DNA from: Kangiella koreensis DSM 16069
GTDB taxonomy: Bacteria > Pseudomonadota > Gammaproteobacteria > Enterobacterales > Kangiellaceae
DNA length: 64,000 nt
Direction: 5' to 3'
NCBI RefSeq assembly: GCF_000024085.1
Contig: NC_013166.1
Span: 2,666,001-2,730,000 of the forward strand
A program made the position numbers and the translations under genes. Numbering within the stretch: the stretch's first letter is position 1; each line of letters begins with the position of its first letter. The notes beneath the pieces were generated by a model that saw only the letters and a program-made list of their open reading frames with translations, searched no databases and was not told the DNA's origin. Shown in pieces: positions 56,665 through 64,000 of the stretch.

Positions 56665-57108
56665 ATGACCAATTTCAAAAACGTATTAGTTTTTATCGCC
56701 AGCTTCAGCATTGCCGGTTTTGCTGGTATCGCTACGGCAAAACACATGAGTGATCACAATGTCGAAGAACGCTTGAAGCCTGTTCACAGCGTTTATGTTG
56801 AAGGTGATGAAGTGCCACAAGTAGCTAATGCAGCTCCAGCAGCCGCAGGTGGTGGTTCTTCAGCTGCACGTTCTGGCGAGCAAATCTACAACACTAACTG
56901 CATGGCCTGCCACACCACTGGCGCAGCGGGCGCACCTAAAATTGGTGATGCTGCTGACTGGAATGCTCGCATGGAAAAAGGCATTGATACGGTTTACTCA
57001 CACGCTATCGACGGCTTCAACGCCATGCCTCCTAAAGGTACTTGTGCAACCTGTTCAGATGATGAAATCAAAGCAACGGTTGATTACATCTTAGAAAACA
57101 GCAACTAA
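56665..57108 (+). CDS. Cytochrome c5
   Basis: A 147-residue monoheme cytochrome. The start at 56665 follows AGAGAGA; the longer frame from 56623 is not used. An N-terminal hydrophobic helix acts as signal or membrane anchor, then an Ala/Pro-rich linker (about 55-75), then a c5-type heme domain with CMACH, the axial Met in FNAMPPKG and a Cys pair CATC that forms the extra disulfide typical of c5. It likely carries electrons to a terminal oxidase. A terminator follows. Confidence 0.9.
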   Translation: MTNFKNVLVFIASFSIAGFAGIATAKHMSDHNVEERLKPVHSVYVEGDEVPQVANAAPAAAGGGSSAARSGEQIYNTNCMACHTTGAAGAPKIGDAADWNARMEKGIDTVYSHAIDGFNAMPPKGTCATCSDDEIKATVDYILENSN

Positions 57109-57120
57109 GATTTGTCGTGA

Positions 57121-57149
57121 AAGCCGATCCAAGTGATCGGCTTTTTTGT
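57121..57149 (+). terminator. Terminator after cytochrome c5
   Basis: Stem AAGCCGATC/GATCGGCTT with loop CAAGT, then a T run, 12 bases past the stop codon. Confidence 0.88.
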
Positions 57150-57194
57150 GCCTGTCGTTTATAGCCCTGATTAAGAGCACCCAATAGCCCGCCC

Positions 57195-57509
57195 ATGAAA
57201 AGCCTACTTTTATTGACCATCATCCTGTTCGCCAGCTTACTATCTGGCTGCACCTCGGAACCGCAAGAGCGCACCGGCGAAAGCATTTACTACCAATCCT
57301 GTTTCAGCTGCCATGAACGCGGCCACGGCGGCGCACCCATGCGCGGCGATATGGAACAATGGCAACCGCGACTCGACAAAGGACAGGAAGCCATGATGAC
57401 TAGCATGGTTGAAGGCTACAAAGGAATGCCACCCAAAGGCGCCTGCTTCGATTGTAGCGAAGCCGACCTGCAAATGGCCTTCGACTTTATGTTATTGCCA
57501 AAGGAATAG
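57195..57509 (+). CDS. Cytochrome c5-like lipoprotein
   Basis: A 104-residue monoheme cytochrome related to the preceding gene. A lipoprotein signal (MKSLLLLTIILFASLLSGC, lipobox LLSGC) is followed directly by the c5 heme domain: CFSCH, the axial Met in GYKGMPPKGAC, and the disulfide pair CFDC. Compared with its neighbour it lacks the Ala-rich linker and ends a few residues after FDFMLL. A tandem duplication followed by a change in anchoring is likely. queG starts nine bases after its stop codon. Confidence 0.88.
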   Translation: MKSLLLLTIILFASLLSGCTSEPQERTGESIYYQSCFSCHERGHGGAPMRGDMEQWQPRLDKGQEAMMTSMVEGYKGMPPKGACFDCSEADLQMAFDFMLLPKE

Positions 57510-57518
57510 CGTTACCAT

Positions 57519-58697
57519 GTGGACATGGTAAATTCTAAACCTCCTGAAATGCCCTTAACCGACCAACAACTCGAACAGATCAAACAAACGGCGGTTAAGC
57601 TGGCCAAACAGCATGGCTTTCAGGATCTGCGCGTCTCCGATACCAACACCAGCGGTTATTTCGAGCGCTTCAAGCAATGGGTTGATGATGGCTATCATGG
57701 CTGCATGTCGTTTCTTGAGCGTAATCAGGAATTGCGCCAAAATCCTGCCGAGCTGCACCCCAATAGCTGTCGTGTTCTCTCTCTGCGCTTTGACTACCTC
57801 AATGACAACGCCAGCTTCACGACACCACTCAAAGATAAATCGATTGCCAATATTTCACGTTATGCACTGGGCCGCGATTATCACAAATTGATGCGTAAAC
57901 GCCTGCAGCAAGTGATCGAAGAATTAAAGTCGACATTAAATGATGAGCTGGATATTGATTATCGGGTATTCGTCGATAGCGCCCCAGTTCTTGAAACCGC
58001 CTTCGCCGAAAAGTCTGGGCTGGGCTGGAAAGGCAAACACACGCTGATTATCAATAAAGATGCAGGCTCCTGGTTTTTCCTCGGTGAAATCTTCATCAAC
58101 CTGCCGCTACCAGTGGATGAGCCCGGCGAAGATATGTGTGGTGGCTGCACTTCCTGCATCACACTCTGCCCAACCAATGCCATTCTGGATGACCGTAAGA
58201 TTGATGCGCGGCGCTGCATTTCTTATCTGACTATTGAGAATCAGGGAGCTATCCCCGAAGAACTTCGGCCTTTAATGGGTAATAGAATCTATGGCTGCGA
58301 CGACTGCCAGCTGGCCTGCCCCTGGAATCGCTATTCGAAACAGACACAGATAGATGACTTTTCGCCACGCCATAACCTGCATACTATTTCACTCGAAACC
58401 TTATGGGGCTGGGATGAACAAGAATTTCTTGATAATTTTCAGGGGAGTCCAATACGCCGCATCGGCTACCAGAACTGGTTGCGCAACCTTGCCGTCGCTA
58501 TTGGCAACTCCAAGCAGCCTGCGATGATTGAGCCGCTTAAAGCCAAATACGAAGACGCCAATGAAATGGTACAAGAACATATCGACTGGGCCATCGACCA
58601 ACTCAGCAACCCTTACAAAACCGACACCAGCACAATCGATAAAAAAACGCAGAAACTGATTCACTGCGTGACAGTAATGCTACCGAGAGACGCTTAA
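57519..58697 (+). CDS. queG: Epoxyqueuosine reductase
   Basis: A 392-residue cobalamin-dependent enzyme that reduces epoxyqueuosine to queuosine in tRNA. The conserved RYALGRDYHKLMRKRL, the catalytic VDSAPVLETAFAEKSGLGWKGKHT (with the essential Asp), and two 4Fe-4S cluster motifs CGGCTSCITLCPT and CDDCQLACPWN are present. HEAT-like C-terminal helices follow. Length is typical. ATG 57519 and ATG 57525 are both possible starts. Its stop codon overlaps that of the convergent DUF1275 gene by four bases. Confidence 0.94.
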   Translation: MDMVNSKPPEMPLTDQQLEQIKQTAVKLAKQHGFQDLRVSDTNTSGYFERFKQWVDDGYHGCMSFLERNQELRQNPAELHPNSCRVLSLRFDYLNDNASFTTPLKDKSIANISRYALGRDYHKLMRKRLQQVIEELKSTLNDELDIDYRVFVDSAPVLETAFAEKSGLGWKGKHTLIINKDAGSWFFLGEIFINLPLPVDEPGEDMCGGCTSCITLCPTNAILDDRKIDARRCISYLTIENQGAIPEELRPLMGNRIYGCDDCQLACPWNRYSKQTQIDDFSPRHNLHTISLETLWGWDEQEFLDNFQGSPIRRIGYQNWLRNLAVAIGNSKQPAMIEPLKAKYEDANEMVQEHIDWAIDQLSNPYKTDTSTIDKKTQKLIHCVTVMLPRDA

Positions 58698-59371
58698 GAC
58701 TCTACTTTTTTAGAAGCTCTCTTCACGTTATAAATTCGATAGCCAACCCCTAAAACCAGGACAATCGCACTGGGAATGATCAGTGCATTAAAAACCAGGT
58801 GGTCGAATAACACAGCACCAATGACGCCACCAACAACAAATCCTGTAATGATAATCAGAAATAAAATGGCTTTTCGCTTATCAAATGACTCACCTCGAAG
58901 CTTTGCTCCAAACATGATCCCCAAATCGGTAAAAATCCCTGTTACATGAGTGGTTCGTACAATGGCTCCGCTGTAGGTTGTGGCCAATGCATTTTGTAAC
59001 CCACAGGCCGCTGACGCCAAATAATGACCAGCAATTGCGCCATCATTGAGTAGTACCAACGCACTAAGTAACAAGATGCACTCGAGATATAACGCCGTAT
59101 CGTAATGTCGACCAAGCCGTAAGGTACTACCATGCAAGATGAACCCGGAAAGTCCCGCTCCCAGGAAAAAACTGACCAGAACTGCGACAAGATGCAGCAC
59201 ATTCTGTGCAGAAGAGCTGATTAACTCAGTGCCAAGCAGGGTTGCTGTACCCGATAAATGCGACACTGACTGATGCTCAAAACCTAATAACCCCACCGCA
59301 TTAACATAACCGGCGACAAAGGCCAAAATAAACGCGCCAAACTCAACCCAACGAGGAAGTTTAGAAATCAC
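58694..59371 (-). CDS. DUF1275 (YoaK-type) membrane protein
   Basis: A 225-residue integral membrane protein with about six hydrophobic segments. FILAFVAGYVNAVGLLGFEHQSVSHLSGTATLLG and the central ACGLQNALATTYSGAIVRTTHVTGIFTDLGI are signatures of DUF1275. Function is unknown. It is read convergently with queG; the two stop codons overlap. Confidence 0.87.
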   Translation of the reverse strand: MISKLPRWVEFGAFILAFVAGYVNAVGLLGFEHQSVSHLSGTATLLGTELISSSAQNVLHLVAVLVSFFLGAGLSGFILHGSTLRLGRHYDTALYLECILLLSALVLLNDGAIAGHYLASAACGLQNALATTYSGAIVRTTHVTGIFTDLGIMFGAKLRGESFDKRKAILFLIIITGFVVGGVIGAVLFDHLVFNALIIPSAIVLVLGVGYRIYNVKRASKKVES

Positions 59372-59538
59372 GACAACACCATTAAAATTTTGAGAACAGC
59401 AAGAAGAGTCTAAGAATGTACGACTTGGTTCAGCTTTTTACAAGTGATTGCCCAAAACTTCGAACTTCTTCTACCCATTTTCTCTTTTTTATCGGGTAAA
59501 CTTATCTATCTTTAATACTGCAGAGGATTGCAAACTTC

Positions 59539-59946
59539 ATGAAAATAACAATATCAACCACAGTAAATGCTGATCTCAATACCGTATGGAACTGTTGGAA
59601 CAATCCAAACGACATCAAACAATGGAACACCGCTTCCGAAGACTGGCACACCACACAAAGCATGGTTGATCTACGCGAGGGCGGGAAATTCACATCACGG
59701 ATGGAAGCCAAAGACGGCAGTATGGGTTTTGATTTTGCAGGAACTTACACCAAAGTCGACAAACCCAATCACATTGAATATGTCATGGATGATGATCGCC
59801 AGGTAACAATTGATTTCAAACAAACAGAGAGTAGAATAACCGTCACAGAAACCTTTGATGCAGAGGAGCAACATGACTCCGAATTCCAGAAGCAGGGCTG
59901 GCAAAGCATTCTAGATAACTTTGCGCGGCATGTTGAAAACAAGTAG
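59539..59946 (+). CDS. SRPBCC/AHSA1-type lipid-binding-fold protein
   Basis: A 135-residue protein of the START/Bet v 1-like fold. ITISTTVNADLNTVWNCWNNPNDIKQWNTASEDWH is the family start, WxxW and KFTSRMEAKDGSMGFDFAGTY follow, and the C-terminus FQKQGWQSILDNFARHVE forms the long helix. The family often binds hydrophobic ligands; ligand unknown. A shared terminator separates it from the PDZ protein. Confidence 0.85.
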   Translation: MKITISTTVNADLNTVWNCWNNPNDIKQWNTASEDWHTTQSMVDLREGGKFTSRMEAKDGSMGFDFAGTYTKVDKPNHIEYVMDDDRQVTIDFKQTESRITVTETFDAEEQHDSEFQKQGWQSILDNFARHVENK

Positions 59947-59971
59947 CGTTCAAAGAGGACTCCAATAATTG

Positions 59972-60002
59972 AAAAAGCCCAGTAAATCTACCGGGCTTTT
60001 TA
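59972..60002. terminator. Bidirectional terminator
   Basis: AAAAAGCCC ... GGGCTTTTT with an 11-12-base loop, between the convergent SRPBCC and PDZ genes. Confidence 0.8.
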
Positions 60003-60018
60003 ATCTTGCCGAAAGTCA

Positions 60019-60366
60019 CTACTTTGGCTCTCCAACCTTAATGACAATATCTTTTTCTTCACCTTCCTTAGTTTTCACTTTCAACCTTAACTCCTCACCG
60101 GGCGCTCTTTCCATTAACTCCTGAGCATCATCAGTATCACAACCCGGAATTTCACAATCCTCAATAGCTAATACCTCATCTCCTGCCATAAGCCCAGCTT
60201 TCTCAGCTGGCGAATCCGCGTAGACTTCTTTTACTTTAAAGGAAGCAATCTCAGGATTAAAAAAACCATCTACAGCGACATCCCCAGAAAAACCTATCGA
60301 ACCTTTTTCTCCAGCATATCCCGTACAGGCAAAGCATAATATGAGGGCTGCTATTATTGTCTTCAT
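60019..60366 (-). CDS. Small exported PDZ-domain protein
   Basis: A 115-residue protein: signal peptide (1-18, ending GYA) then one PDZ domain (about 45-112) with VYADSPAEKAGLMAGDEVLAIEDCEI and ELRLKVKTKEGEEKDIVIKVG. No protease domain is present. Such solitary PDZ proteins may bind C-termini of envelope proteins. It is a single gene ending at a terminator. Confidence 0.8.
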   Translation of the reverse strand: MKTIIAALILCFACTGYAGEKGSIGFSGDVAVDGFFNPEIASFKVKEVYADSPAEKAGLMAGDEVLAIEDCEIPGCDTDDAQELMERAPGEELRLKVKTKEGEEKDIVIKVGEPK

Positions 60367-60479
60367 CTTGTTATTTCCTTCTTTATTTATTAGTTAATTG
60401 ATTACCCGAATACTATCGACTCTTAAAGCCTTAAAAAATTCCATCGTAAATACAACGATTTACTCAATCACAAACCAGC

Positions 60480-60848
60480 TTATTCCCCAAACAATATCCA
60501 ACGCCTGGCTGCTTCAAACTCATCAAACGTAAAGTGTCTTATCTGTGCACTGATAAAGTGATTGCCAATTGCTTGGGCAAAAGAACCGACAGGCGAGTCA
60601 GTGACAAACGCAATTCGTTTAACACTTTTATGATGTTCCCGAACAAAACGAAGATGCGATACCAAAGCAGCAAAAGAATTCCAGCCAGGAAATGACCGGG
60701 TTCTGATGATAATACCTGCCAATGAACCTGCTTTTTCAATTACCGGATCAATCAACTGCGCAGCGAGTCGAAAGTCATTATCAGTCAAAGCACCGTCCGG
60801 CTCTAAAATGACCAACCCACGATCCGCATCAACTTTAACATTCAACAT
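60480..60848 (-). CDS. SpoIIAA-like (STAS-type) protein
   Basis: A 122-residue protein of the SpoIIAA-like family. LVILEPDGALTDNDFRLAAQLIDPVIE, the central GIIIRTRSFPGWNSFAALVSHLRFVREHHKSVKRIAFVTDS and the C-terminal FDEFEAARRWI match. The family shares the STAS fold, but its function is not established. A weak AAAGGAGAT ribosome-binding site lies before the ATG. Confidence 0.85.
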   Translation of the reverse strand: MLNVKVDADRGLVILEPDGALTDNDFRLAAQLIDPVIEKAGSLAGIIIRTRSFPGWNSFAALVSHLRFVREHHKSVKRIAFVTDSPVGSFAQAIGNHFISAQIRHFTFDEFEAARRWILFGE

Positions 60849-60893
60849 ATCCGTATCTCCTTTGTTTCGCTTAGCCTTATACTAGCCCTTATA

Positions 60894-61262
60894 TTAATCC
60901 GAATTAGTGACCAAGTGAATAATATTGGACGGACTTGAAATCCAGAAGCCCTTAAAGCCCTCAGGCAAAGGCTCGATCTCATCGCAACGCACCACCTCGC
61001 TTTGCTGAAAGTACTCAGTCGCCGCATCAAGATCATCAGTCACAACCTCTAACCAGATTTCCCCCTGACTCACCGTCTCCACCCTATCAATCCACAACAC
61101 CTTATCGCCAAACTTAAAACGAATCGTATCCGTCGTCTCATCATTATCAAGCGGTATCAGCTCAAAACCCAACACATCACGATAAAACGCCACAGTCTTA
61201 TCATACTCATGCGCCGGCACCTTCATCGCCATATTACGCCCTGGCTCAAATTTTGGTTTCAT
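60894..61262 (-). CDS. VOC-superfamily (glyoxalase-like) protein
   Basis: A 122-residue protein of the glyoxalase/bleomycin-resistance fold. VPAHEYDKTVAFYRDVLGFELIPL opens the first beta-alpha-beta-beta-beta unit, and IWLEVVTDDLDAATEYFQ the second. Candidate metal ligands include His and Glu residues, but I cannot assign a substrate. GGAGG lies before the ATG. Coding starts with MKPKFEPGR. Confidence 0.83.
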   Translation of the reverse strand: MKPKFEPGRNMAMKVPAHEYDKTVAFYRDVLGFELIPLDNDETTDTIRFKFGDKVLWIDRVETVSQGEIWLEVVTDDLDAATEYFQQSEVVRCDEIEPLPEGFKGFWISSPSNIIHLVTNSD

Positions 61263-61490
61263 ACGTCCTCCATGAAAAAGTCAGTGAACGCTTAGTTATA
61301 CAAAATATCATTATCAAACAAAAGCGGCGTAATAATCACCCAACCAGTACCGGTTTTATCTGTGATATAGCCGATATGGCGGTATTGAGGCACCCAAGGG
61401 CATTCCCTGCGGTCATCCCTTGATCCTCGAAATACGACCAAAGGAAGTGCCCGTGGTAACCCTAAAATCGACACTTGTATCAACAGAGCA

Positions 61491-62384
61491 ATGATAATAA
61501 AGTCTTACGAATCTATTCGTATAAAAAATATTACATTTTCAACGGAGTATCGAGTGAACTTCGATTACATATATAAGTTTCATAAAGTTACTGATCATTC
61601 CAAAAAGGCGTTACTCAATAGAAAAATATGGCTTTCAACACAAGAATCATTGAATGATCCATTTGAAGGTGTAACGAAAACAATCTACCCAACTGATCGA
61701 ACAGATCTCATCACAAAGTGTGTAAATTACATGACAGAAATGTTATGTGATGAAGAAAACCTAGAAAAAAGCCATGCTCAAAATATTGTTCTTCAGAGAT
61801 ACCTTGAAAATCCAGACGGATTCCTTGAAATAGTTCTTGAGCAAGCCAAAAAAGAACACAACTCAGCAATAGAACACACTAGAAATTTAGGCATATATTC
61901 AACGTCTGCTGATATACCAAACGATGAACGCTCTCATATCGCCAATATGATCATGTGGTCTCTGTATGCTGATGGTTTCAAAGGGTTTTGTATAAAATAC
62001 AATGCAAAGGAGCTTTATAGATCACTCAGAGAATTAAATTCAGAAGATAAGTTCTCATATACAAAAGTCAATTATGTAACACAGCCTTATGAGGTAGATC
62101 TATTTTCGCTGGTACATAAAGACAATATTGCGTATCTGAAAGCATTACAATTCAAGCATGAGCAATGGGAGCATGAGTGCGAATGCAGAATATTAAGCAC
62201 ATCTGCAGGTTTAAAAGAAATATCCCAAAACTCTATTGAAGCCATATATTTTGGAGATAAAATCTCTGAACAAAATGAAATTGGTCTCATTGAAATAATG
62301 CAGCAATCGTTCCCAAACACTCCAATTTTTCGTGTAAAGCTTGATAGCCAAAGCTATGGGATTAGAGTCGGGGAGAAAATATAA
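61491..62384 (+). CDS. DUF2971 family protein
   Basis: A 297-residue protein in strongly AT-rich sequence. FHKVTDHSKKALLNRKIWLSTQESLNDPFEG near residue 30 and the central MIMWSLYADGFKGFCIKYN and WEHECECRIL segments are the DUF2971 signature. Function is unknown; the family turns up often in accessory islands. Base use differs from the neighbouring housekeeping genes, which suggests horizontal arrival. Isolated, with no clear ribosome-binding site; the Met at 61491 is the earliest start but a later start cannot be excluded. Confidence 0.75.
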   Translation: MIIKSYESIRIKNITFSTEYRVNFDYIYKFHKVTDHSKKALLNRKIWLSTQESLNDPFEGVTKTIYPTDRTDLITKCVNYMTEMLCDEENLEKSHAQNIVLQRYLENPDGFLEIVLEQAKKEHNSAIEHTRNLGIYSTSADIPNDERSHIANMIMWSLYADGFKGFCIKYNAKELYRSLRELNSEDKFSYTKVNYVTQPYEVDLFSLVHKDNIAYLKALQFKHEQWEHECECRILSTSAGLKEISQNSIEAIYFGDKISEQNEIGLIEIMQQSFPNTPIFRVKLDSQSYGIRVGEKI

Positions 62385-62507
62385 CAAGTAAATACAGGTG
62401 ACGCCTACGTCGCACCTAGTTTTGGCGTTTGGGACACTCACAAACCTTAACCCATCTTTTTGGCCCACAATACTAACACCAATCAATAAAATTTAACTGA
62501 GGACACA

Positions 62508-63056
62508 ATGAGTAAAAAATTAAGCGAAGAATTAAAAGATGTTGAAGATTTTGATCTGGATAAACCCTCTTTCGAAGAGCTCTGTAAGAAGAATCATCCC
62601 AAGCAATGGAAAGTTGCAACGCTTCTGATGTGGTTAATTTTTATTGGTTTTGTTTCGGTTTCAGTCTTTAACTATTACACTAATGCGAATCAAGCGCGTT
62701 CTATTCTGGCCAATAATCAAGAAGTTGCTGCTGAGGTTGTTGATTCAATTCAAATTCTCGAAGATGGCAAATATACCGATTATTCTGTCGATTTAGCATT
62801 AATGGTCGACGGCTCTACGCAACAGCTTAACCTTGAGATACCGGAAGACATTTTTGAAGAAAACTATCAGGACGCCACCGAGTTAAAGATCATCTATGTT
62901 GGCCCGCAAGAGTATAATCTAAAGAGCTATTACGAACGCAAATCCAATATGTTCTCTAACTGGTTCGGTATTCTGGCCGGTTATCTTATCGTGTTTGTTT
63001 TACTCTTCATTGCTCGCCATTATCTTCTTAAGCTGCTGTGTGGTGAGCAAGAGTAA
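62508..63056 (+). CDS. DUF3592-like membrane protein
   Basis: A 182-residue protein. A charged N-terminus of about 35 residues precedes a transmembrane helix (about 42-60), an extracytoplasmic beta-rich part (about 70-145, AAEVVDSIQILEDGKYTDYSVDL, LKIIYVGPQEYNL) and a second helix (about 150-172). The general layout is that of DUF3592 proteins. Function unknown. It lies three bases from the next gene, an apparent operon. Confidence 0.65.
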   Translation: MSKKLSEELKDVEDFDLDKPSFEELCKKNHPKQWKVATLLMWLIFIGFVSVSVFNYYTNANQARSILANNQEVAAEVVDSIQILEDGKYTDYSVDLALMVDGSTQQLNLEIPEDIFEENYQDATELKIIYVGPQEYNLKSYYERKSNMFSNWFGILAGYLIVFVLLFIARHYLLKLLCGEQE

Positions 63057-63059
63057 CCT

Positions 63060-63698
63060 ATGGGCCACCCCGCGCAACCTACTCCAGCACATGGCTTCAG
63101 CATGTATCAACTGATTCTTGTATTATTAGCTGTGGTCATTGGCTGGAAGTTGCTTAACTATTCGGGCGTGGTTTCATACGGCCCCGGAGTCATGGCGCCC
63201 GATGAACCTATTCAGGAAGCAATCGACCCAGCAGTTAATTTCGAGTTCGAAAACTTTACCATCACTAAAGTTGCGAGCTTTAGCCTAACCGCAAAAGTCC
63301 TGTCGAGAGAAGACTACCACTTTGATCGTGGCGCCGATCTTTCACCTGTGGATTTAGCTTTGGGCTGGGGCAAGATGTCTGATGAAAGCATTCTCGAACA
63401 AATCAATATTTCACAATCTGGTAGATTTTATCGTTGGCGTGTCGAATCCTTCCCGATACCCCGACGCGAAATAGAAACCCAAAGTGCCAATATGCATCTT
63501 ATTCCTGCTAATGACTATGTTGCCTATGCCATTGATAATGTTCGTAAAGGGGATATTATCGAATTATCTGGCAGCTTGGTAAATGCGAGATCAAAGGAAG
63601 ACGGTTGGTACTGGCCCACCTCACAAACACGTAACGATACCGGCAATGGAGCTTGCGAATTAATTTGGGTTGAGAGTTTTCGTGTGGTGACTTATTAG
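63060..63698 (+). CDS. Membrane-anchored protein of unknown function
   Basis: A 212-residue protein with one N-terminal transmembrane helix (about 15-35), then an extracytoplasmic domain with FENFTITKVASFSLTAKVLSREDYHFDRGADLSPVDLALGWGKMSD and a final stretch ISGSLVNARSKEDGWYWPTSQTRNDTGNGACELIWVE. The repeated Trp-Gly and Asp-rich parts resemble proteins of unknown function that travel next to DUF3592 genes; I do not know a name. It is probably in an operon with the preceding gene. Confidence 0.6.
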   Translation: MGHPAQPTPAHGFSMYQLILVLLAVVIGWKLLNYSGVVSYGPGVMAPDEPIQEAIDPAVNFEFENFTITKVASFSLTAKVLSREDYHFDRGADLSPVDLALGWGKMSDESILEQINISQSGRFYRWRVESFPIPRREIETQSANMHLIPANDYVAYAIDNVRKGDIIELSGSLVNARSKEDGWYWPTSQTRNDTGNGACELIWVESFRVVTY

Positions 63699-63702
63699 TC
63701 GC

Positions 63703-64000
63703 TTACTTTTTACAAGGTATTTCGAAATCCACATGGTAATGTTCATCGTGACGTACCCATGATCTTCTATTCGATAGCTTTATATTCTTTTTGATGTAAT
63801 CGCCAAACTGGGTTTCAAATAAACCTGCTTGTAGTTCAGGGTCAAATATTACGCGCCATAATTTATGACCTCTTGCTTTTGCTGCTTCATCCAGGGCAAC
63901 AATGTGAGCGGCAAGTGCTTCGTAATCAATTTTTAGATTATTATATTTACCATTTTTATCAAACTCTATGTCGTAACCAAACCGGTTGGCTGGGTTTGTG
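63703..64000 (-). CDS. Probable LAS-type peptidase, 3' part
   Basis: The C-terminal 98 residues of a minus-strand gene that begins outside the window. Near its end W-V-R-H-D-E-H-Y-H-V-D-F holds a His-x-x-His-x-His-type cluster like the zinc-binding end of penicillin-insensitive murein endopeptidase (MepA) or other LAS-fold peptidoglycan peptidases. NPANRFGYDIEFDKNGKY precedes it. The ascription rests on this motif alone, so a different metallopeptidase is possible. Confidence 0.5.
   Translation of the reverse strand, partial: TNPANRFGYDIEFDKNGKYNNLKIDYEALAAHIVALDEAAKARGHKLWRVIFDPELQAGLFETQFGDYIKKNIKLSNRRSWVRHDEHYHVDFEIPCKK

Noticed and set aside
61292..61483. Minus-strand 63-residue open frame between the VOC and DUF2971 genes
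   Set aside because: No recognised family, no ribosome-binding site; a chance frame or a gene remnant remains possible.
62396..62417. Imperfect palindrome AGGTG ... CACCT resembling the REP-like pair at 9719
   Set aside because: The stem is interrupted by a two-base bulge and lacks the CCCTAC end; not convincing.
1..64000. CRISPR arrays, tRNA and rRNA genes, insertion sequences or prophage
   Set aside because: No short regularly spaced repeats, tRNA-like cloverleaf, transposase, integrase or phage structural gene was seen.

Overview
The window looks like a chromosomal segment of a moderately AT-rich marine gammaproteobacterium. Gene content (tkt-gap-pgk-fba cluster, cytochromes c4 and c5, EngB, PolA, ElbB, RarD, QueG, a type VI secretion cluster) is gammaproteobacterial. 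A Kangiella-like organism is my guess from overall gene content; it is not proven by any marker here.

Layout. (1) 1-7303: the 3' part of rpiA and complete serA flank an interposed block with two copies of a 209-bp hairpin-rich repeat, two small membrane-protein genes, the sigma-54 type regulator/kinase pair PrsR/PrsK of exosortase (PEP-CTERM) systems, and an acyl carrier protein. No exosortase gene is present. (2) 7321-12928: fba, pgk, gap and tkt on the minus strand form the usual central-carbon cluster, with a pair of REP-like palindromes between gap and pgk. (3) 13094-24539: a very large propeller-PAS-GGDEF-EAL sensor, elbB, a YyaL-type thioredoxin-domain protein, a DUF599 membrane protein, a CxxC periplasmic protein, cytochrome c4, engB and a TPR membrane protein. 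(4) 24586-30076: a PKD-type surface lipoprotein, a hairpin-rich intergenic stretch, and polA. (5) 30217-45524: a type VI secretion gene cluster. One minus-strand operon (tagH-tssJ-tssK-tssL-tssM-tagF-pppA-tssA-tssB-tssC) has a divergent ppkA kinase. It stops at a terminator after tssC, so hcp, tssE, tssF, tssG, clpV and vgrG are absent from this stretch. (6) 45540-54901: aspartoacylase, a nuclease lipoprotein and a ThrE exporter (tightly packed), a probable metal (zinc) TonB receptor with a small Cys/His protein, a DUF2165 membrane protein, a bacterial pepsin-family aspartic protease, and a SLC13-type transporter. (7) 55029-64000: rarD, a thioesterase, two c5-type cytochromes, queG, DUF1275, several small domain proteins (SRPBCC, PDZ, SpoIIAA-like, VOC), an AT-rich DUF2971 gene, a DUF3592-like gene, an unknown membrane-anchored protein, and the 3' end of a probable LAS-type peptidase.

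The parts most worth attention are the split type VI locus with its complete PpkA/PppA/TagH phosphorylation control module, the pepsin homologue, the structured dispersed repeat whose two copies differ by compensatory changes, the 32-bp direct repeats bracketing a small membrane gene, and the structured region downstream of polA. All family assignments come from reading motifs in the translated sequence; no database search was possible.
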